A stretch of 64,000 nt of DNA from Flavobacterium sp. IMCC34852 (GTDB lineage: Bacteria; Bacteroidota; Bacteroidia; Flavobacteriales; Flavobacteriaceae), in contig NZ_CP121446.1 of assembly GCF_030643905.1 (NCBI RefSeq), positions 1,240,001 through 1,304,000 on the forward strand, in the 5' to 3' direction. Under the pieces are notes generated by a model. That model saw nothing but the letters and a program-made list of their open reading frames with translations. It was not told the DNA's origin and searched no databases. The position numbers were made by a program, and so were the translations under genes. Positions 59,601 to 64,000 of the stretch are shown here, piece by piece (the first letter of the stretch is position 1; each line of letters starts with the position of its first letter).

Positions 59601-60338
59601 ATGGAAAAAGATTTTGAGAAAAAATACCACGACGTGGAAACCGACCATTGGTGGTTCAAATCAAGAAGAAAATATTTACTCGACTTGCTGAAGAATGCGC
59701 CGAAAGACAGCAAAATATTAGACATTGGTTGTTCTTCGGGTGTGTTTTTGAAAGACTTGGAAAAATTGGGTTTTGCGCTCGAAAACTTGTACGGAATTGA
59801 CATCAGTGACAAAGCTATAGCCAATTGCAAAGCCAACGGTATTCCGAATGCTTTTGTCATGGATGCGCAAAATATAACCTTAACCGAATCGTTTGACATC
59901 ATTGTGGCTTCCGATTGTTTGGAACATTTACAAGATGATAAACAAGCCCTGAAAAACTGGAAATCATTACTCAAAGTAGGTGGAACGATGTATGTTTTTG
60001 TGCCGGCTTTTATGTCGTTGTGGAGTTACCACGATGAAGTAAACATGCATTACCGACGTTATACCAATGCCGAATTAAGAGCCAAAATCTCTAACGAAAA
60101 CTTGGAAATTCTCAAATCGAGTTATTGGAACTTCTTTTTGTTTTTGCCGGTGTATCTTTTCAGAAAAGTATCGGCTGTTTTTCAAAAAAACAAAACCGGA
60201 GAAAGTGATATTTCTATTGGTAATGCCTTTGTGAATAAGATTTTACTACAGCTGATTGTTTTTGAGAATAAGTTGCTGAAAATGGTCAACTTCCCGTTTG
60301 GTGTGAGTACTTTTTGTATCGCCAAAAGAAAAGCCTAA
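59601..60338 (+). CDS. SAM-dependent class I methyltransferase
   Basis: 245 residues. The SAM-binding motif ILDIGCSSGVFLKDLE is at about 39-54, YGIDISDKAIANC follows, and SDCLEHLQDD is motif IV. The C-terminal quarter is hydrophobic in part (YWNFFLFLPVYLFRK), suggesting membrane association. 4 bp after the DPM1-like gene, so the substrate may be a lipid-linked or surface sugar; this is an inference from position. Confidence 0.85.
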   Translation: MEKDFEKKYHDVETDHWWFKSRRKYLLDLLKNAPKDSKILDIGCSSGVFLKDLEKLGFALENLYGIDISDKAIANCKANGIPNAFVMDAQNITLTESFDIIVASDCLEHLQDDKQALKNWKSLLKVGGTMYVFVPAFMSLWSYHDEVNMHYRRYTNAELRAKISNENLEILKSSYWNFFLFLPVYLFRKVSAVFQKNKTGESDISIGNAFVNKILLQLIVFENKLLKMVNFPFGVSTFCIAKRKA

Positions 60339-60410
60339 TCTACTTTGTTTCAAATTCTAATTCAAAAGAGCTAAATACTCATTTTGAGCATTTCAACCGA
60401 AAGGAAATAC

Positions 60411-60418
60411 TATTTTTG
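60411..60418 (+). promoter_or_regulatory. -7 element for the sensor-kinase operon
   Basis: TATTTTTG matches TAnnTTTG, 25 bp before the ATG at 60444. A TTTG at 60383-60386 is 24 bp upstream, a little far. Its position favours the 60444 start over an earlier in-frame start at 60384. Confidence 0.5.
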
Positions 60419-60443
60419 TTTGGAACATTACATAAATGTACGA

Positions 60444-62405
60444 ATGAGAATAGAAAAATACTTTCTTTTATTTGGGTTGCTGTTGTTTTCTGTGCTGGGT
60501 TGGTCACAAAACCAAAAATTAGACAGTTTGGTTTCGGTATTGCCCAAAACCAAAAATGATATTGATAAGGCCGAATTGCTCAATGCAATAGCCGATCAGT
60601 ACAAAACCAGTAATCCGAAACAGATGCTGGATTATGCCCAAAAAGCGTTTGATTTGGCCCAAAAAATTGATTACCAATTGGCCAAAGGCAATGCCTTACT
60701 CAATATGGGTAACGCCAATATTATCTTAGGAAATTACGCCAAAGCTTTACAACATTTTACCGATGCTCAATATCTTTTTGAAACCATAACCGTTAAAAAT
60801 GATTCAGAAAATCAAAAAGGATTAGCCAAAGCTTTAGGAAGTATCGGCATTGTTTTTTCGGAACAAAGTAATTATTCGAAAGCATTACAATATTATTTGA
60901 AAGCGGTTACAATTTACGAACAACTTAAGGACGAAGAAAAATGTGCCAAATTGTACAACAACATCGGTATCGTTTATAAATCTCAATCTTCTGATTTTAA
61001 AGCTTTGGAATATTTCATCAAAGCCCAAAAAATACAAGAAAAGCGGAATGATCCCAACTTAGGGATTACTTATACTAATATTGGAAACGGTTACTTAAAA
61101 CAAAACAATTTACCCAAAGCTTTTGATTACTACAGCAAAGCCAAAACCGCTTTAGACAAAAACCCAAATCCGAGAGCTTTAGGCGAATGGTTTAACAATG
61201 TTGGATTGTATTACAAAGCCTCGAAGCAGACTGAACAAGCGGTGTCTAATTGGAATTCGGCGATTAAGACCTTTGCAAGTATCGAAGACAAATTCGGAGT
61301 AGGCGATAGTTACATTCATTTAGGCCAATTGTTTTTAGAGCAAAACAAACTCAAAGAAGCGACCAATATGGCGGAAAAGGCATTGGCATTGGCCAAAGAA
61401 ATCAAAGTTTTGGAACAAGTAGTTCTCGCCGAAAAATTATTAAGTGACATTTATGCCAAACAAAATAAACCGGCTTTGGCCTTGGCGCATTTTAAAAAGT
61501 ACAGTCAGGCCAAAGACAGCTTAACCAATGAAGAAAATATTAGAAAAAGCGTTGAGGAAGAACTGAATTTTGATTTCGAAAAACGCGAAGCCATTCACCA
61601 GAAAGAAATTGAAAAAAGAGATTTATTGCTCAAAGAAGAATCTAAGCGAAACACTTTACAACTCTTTTTTGCTGCTATTTTTGGTTTGTTGCTTTTCGGA
61701 ATTGCTTTTTTGATTTACAACCGAATCCAACTCAAAAAGAATTTAACTCTTCAAAAAGAGTTAGCCGAATACGAGCAGAAAGCCTTGCATTTGCAAATGA
61801 ATCCGCATTTTGTGTTCAATTGTTTGGGTTCGATATCGAGTTTTATAGTTCAAAATGGTACCGATTCGGCCATCAAATATTTGTCGAAATTCTCTAAGCT
61901 GATGCGATTGACTTTAGAATATTCTAAAGAATCATTAATTCCTATGGATAAGGAAATTGAGAGTTTGCAAAACTATTTAGAATTGGAACAATTGCGTTTT
62001 AATAATAAATTTACGTTTTCAATTTTTAAAAGCGATGCCATTGAAGACGATGTGGCTTTACCGCCATTGTTGTTGCAACCTTTTGTAGAAAACGCCATCA
62101 TTCACGGAGTGATTCCCAAAAAAGAAATCGGAAGTATCGCCGTGCGTTTTACAGTAGAAAAAGACAGTTTGATTTGTACGGTGGAAGACAATGGCATTGG
62201 TTTTAATGAATCCAAAGCCCAAAAAGAAAATTCGGTGGTTGCCCACAAATCAATGGCGTTGGATATTACCAAAAAGCGTCTGGAAATGATAGAATCAACG
62301 ACCAAACAAAAAACAGAATTCAAAATAGAAGAAATAAAGACCAATCCCGAAGAGATTTTAGGAACTAAAGTAACGTTGCATTTGCCGATTCAATATATTA
62401 AATAG
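60444..62405 (+). CDS. TPR-containing LytS-type sensor histidine kinase
   Basis: 653 residues from the ATG at 60444, where a signal peptide starts (MRIEKYFLLFGLLLFSVLGW). About ten TPR repeats (about 50-390) form the periplasmic sensor part. One transmembrane segment lies around 410-430, followed by a coiled-coil linker. The kinase core has the phospho-acceptor His455 (LQMNPHFVFN) and the ATPase motifs PFVENAIIHGV and DNGIGF. This is the His_kinase (LytS/YehU) class, which partners LytTR regulators; such a regulator follows after 30 bp. The signal is unknown. Confidence 0.93.
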   Translation: MRIEKYFLLFGLLLFSVLGWSQNQKLDSLVSVLPKTKNDIDKAELLNAIADQYKTSNPKQMLDYAQKAFDLAQKIDYQLAKGNALLNMGNANIILGNYAKALQHFTDAQYLFETITVKNDSENQKGLAKALGSIGIVFSEQSNYSKALQYYLKAVTIYEQLKDEEKCAKLYNNIGIVYKSQSSDFKALEYFIKAQKIQEKRNDPNLGITYTNIGNGYLKQNNLPKAFDYYSKAKTALDKNPNPRALGEWFNNVGLYYKASKQTEQAVSNWNSAIKTFASIEDKFGVGDSYIHLGQLFLEQNKLKEATNMAEKALALAKEIKVLEQVVLAEKLLSDIYAKQNKPALALAHFKKYSQAKDSLTNEENIRKSVEEELNFDFEKREAIHQKEIEKRDLLLKEESKRNTLQLFFAAIFGLLLFGIAFLIYNRIQLKKNLTLQKELAEYEQKALHLQMNPHFVFNCLGSISSFIVQNGTDSAIKYLSKFSKLMRLTLEYSKESLIPMDKEIESLQNYLELEQLRFNNKFTFSIFKSDAIEDDVALPPLLLQPFVENAIIHGVIPKKEIGSIAVRFTVEKDSLICTVEDNGIGFNESKAQKENSVVAHKSMALDITKKRLEMIESTTKQKTEFKIEEIKTNPEEILGTKVTLHLPIQYIK

Positions 62406-62435
62406 TTCAGAGTTCAAAGTTAACCCGAAACCCAT

Positions 62436-63194
62436 ATGATTACAGCCTTATTAATTGACGACGACAGCAATTTGAGAAACGGGATGAAAAGTCTGTTGAC
62501 CCGTTATGCCCCTGAAATCAGGATTATTGGTGAAGCTGATAGTGTAGAAACCGGTGTGCCGTTGTTGCTGCAAAATCCGCCACAAGTGTTGTTTTTGGAT
62601 ATCCATTTGGGTGATGGTTCGGGTTTTGATTTATTGGAAGAAGTCAATAAAAAAGGGAAGTTGAATTCTCAAATTATTTTTATTACGGCTCATGAGCAGT
62701 ATGCTATCAAAGCATTCCGATTCAGCGCTTTGGATTTTTTGTTAAAACCTGTTGATCCGGAAGAATTAGAAAAAGTAATAGGCAAATTAAAAGAAGTCAT
62801 TGACAAGAATGATAACGTGGCGCATATCGATTTGTTGTTGGAGAATATCCGAAAGAAAGTCGATAATTTCAAAAGAATTGCCTTGTCGAACTCCGATGGT
62901 ATCCATCTTTTTGAAGTAAGTGATATTATTCGTTGCGAAAGCGAAGACAATTACACCAAGTTTTACATCAAAAACAACAAACCGATTTTGATATCGAAAA
63001 CCTTAAAAGAATACGAAGAATTATTAACCGAACACGGATTTGAAAGAATTCACCAAAGTCACTTAATCAATTTGGCTTATTTGAAATCCTACATCAAAAA
63101 AGACGGCGGTTATGTGGTTATGGCAGACAATAGTAATCTTCCCATTTCACAGCGAAAAAAAGACCGATTGCAGGAATTATTAAAGATGATGTAA
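62436..63194 (+). CDS. LytTR-family response regulator
   Basis: 252 residues. The receiver domain (1-120) has the acidic pocket LLIDDDSN, phospho-acceptor Asp55 (VLFLDIHLGD) and the switch lysine in FLLKPVDP. The LytTR DNA-binding domain (about 145-250) has HLFEVSDIIRCESEDNYTKF and FERIHQSHLINLAYLKSYI (read in parts). It is cotranscribed with the kinase. A secreted leucine-rich-repeat protein lies 110 bp downstream and is a possible target. Confidence 0.95.
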   Translation: MITALLIDDDSNLRNGMKSLLTRYAPEIRIIGEADSVETGVPLLLQNPPQVLFLDIHLGDGSGFDLLEEVNKKGKLNSQIIFITAHEQYAIKAFRFSALDFLLKPVDPEELEKVIGKLKEVIDKNDNVAHIDLLLENIRKKVDNFKRIALSNSDGIHLFEVSDIIRCESEDNYTKFYIKNNKPILISKTLKEYEELLTEHGFERIHQSHLINLAYLKSYIKKDGGYVVMADNSNLPISQRKKDRLQELLKMM

Positions 63195-63304
63195 CGAATT
63201 CTAAATCATAATAGCTCGTTACTCATTTGCTTGAACATACTATAACAACTAGACGTAAATTTATAATGTCAAATAAAATCAATCAAAAACGAATTCTATA
63301 TACT

Positions 63305-64000
63305 ATGAAAAAATTATACTTTTTACTATTCCTGATCTCAGGATTGACCAACGCTCAGATTATCAATTTTCCGGACGCCAATTTAAAGGCAGTTTTGGTC
63401 AATGCCAATCCGTCTATTTCAACAGCTTTTGGTCCAAATGGTTATGCTACTATTGATACTAACGCAGATGGAGAAATTCAAGTTGCCGAGGCTTTAGCCA
63501 TTACCGGATTGTCTATACAGTCAGCGGGAATTACAGATTTCACAGGGATTGAGAATTTTTCAAATATTACCGGGTTTGGTTCTTATTCAAATTCTATTAG
63601 TAATCTGAATCTAAGTGGCATGACCCAGTTGCAAACCATCAGTCTTTCAGGATATACTAATGGCAGTACGGTTTTTTCATTTTCCAATTTACCGGCATTA
63701 ACCAACTTTAATTTTATTTACAGCAATATTACTTCGTTGACTTTAACCAACTTGCCTAATCTTGCTACTGTTGGGATTTGGGGAAATACACAATTGACCG
63801 AGTTGAATTTGATTGGGTTAACCTCATTAAACAGATTGACCGCATTTGATTGTGCCATCAGTAATTTATCTATAACAAATTCACCTGTGATAACTGAAAT
63901 AGATTTAAGTAACAGTAATTTGACTAGTATCCCTATTGTAAATTATCCTTTATTAAAGAAACTAAACCTCAGCGGTAATAACCTAACAGATACTTCAGGC
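63305..64000 (+). CDS. secreted leucine-rich-repeat protein (3' end outside window)
   Basis: 232 codons from the ATG at 63305 to the window edge, with no stop. The signal peptide is MKKLYFLLFLISGLTNAQ. The following INFPDANLKAVLVNANPS and IDTNADGEIQVAEAL resemble the start of other Flavobacterium leucine-rich-repeat proteins. Repeats then follow (LNLSGMTQLQTISLSG, LNLIGLTSLNRLTAFD, IDLSNSNLTSIPIVNYPLLKKLNLSG, read in parts). A C-terminal T9SS sorting domain would be expected beyond the edge. The 110-bp gap before it shows no clear promoter or terminator. Confidence 0.85.
   Translation, partial: MKKLYFLLFLISGLTNAQIINFPDANLKAVLVNANPSISTAFGPNGYATIDTNADGEIQVAEALAITGLSIQSAGITDFTGIENFSNITGFGSYSNSISNLNLSGMTQLQTISLSGYTNGSTVFSFSNLPALTNFNFIYSNITSLTLTNLPNLATVGIWGNTQLTELNLIGLTSLNRLTAFDCAISNLSITNSPVITEIDLSNSNLTSIPIVNYPLLKKLNLSGNNLTDTSG

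Overview
The window looks like a chromosomal piece of a Flavobacterium-type bacterium (Bacteroidota, Flavobacteriaceae). Support: AT-rich sequence, promoters of the Bacteroidota form TTTG / TAnnTTTG, almost no Shine-Dalgarno sites, a SusC-type TonB-dependent receptor, several cargo proteins of the type IX secretion system (T9SS) with type A and type B C-terminal sorting domains, a PorP/SprF protein, a PafA-type phosphatase and a PNGase F-like protein. No tRNA, rRNA, insertion sequence, phage or CRISPR array was seen.

Layout. 1-4147 (minus strand): a SusC/RagA receptor cut by the left edge and an Omp85-like outer-membrane protein. 4246-21645 (plus strand): one long str-S10-spc-alpha run from rpsL to rplQ (31 genes, including the 38-codon rpmJ), with a consensus promoter in front and a strong terminator behind. 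Nearly all internal gaps are 25 bp or less; the four long ones (before rplC, rpsH, rpsD and rplQ) each contain a predicted RNA hairpin. 21689-24579: carA and eno, with two oppositely oriented copies of a REP-like repeat flanking carA. 24674-35115: PNGase F-like secreted protein, guaA, LysM/periplasmic-binding protein, OsmC, DUF3820 protein, pyrG, yidC, proC. 35132-41018: fasciclin lipoprotein with repeated operator-like sites upstream, YwqK-like protein, mnmA, a T9SS-exported subtilase, and a nitronate monooxygenase/FabK-like flavoprotein.

41401-52290 is a surface-adhesin module: a 2675-residue T9SS type B protein with fifteen 90-residue repeats arranged as five A-B-C triplets, then a PorP/SprF-like protein, then a PorE-like OmpA protein. 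52454-57239: PafA-like phosphatase and lysA (convergent, sharing a terminator), a small lipoprotein, and sucC. 57282-60338: a membrane glycosyltransferase, a DPM1-like glycosyltransferase and a methyltransferase, apparently one operon. 60444-63194: a TPR/LytS-type sensor kinase with a LytTR response regulator. From 63305 to the right edge: the start of a secreted leucine-rich-repeat protein.

The most interesting signals are not protein genes. The structured gaps in the ribosomal cluster lie directly before rpsH (S8), before rpsD (S4) and before rplC-rplD (L3-L4). S8, S4 and L4 are the autogenous repressors of these operons in E. coli, so the window probably holds a set of flavobacterial ribosomal-protein leaders. 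All structures were folded by eye, and all family calls rest on recognised motifs rather than searches.
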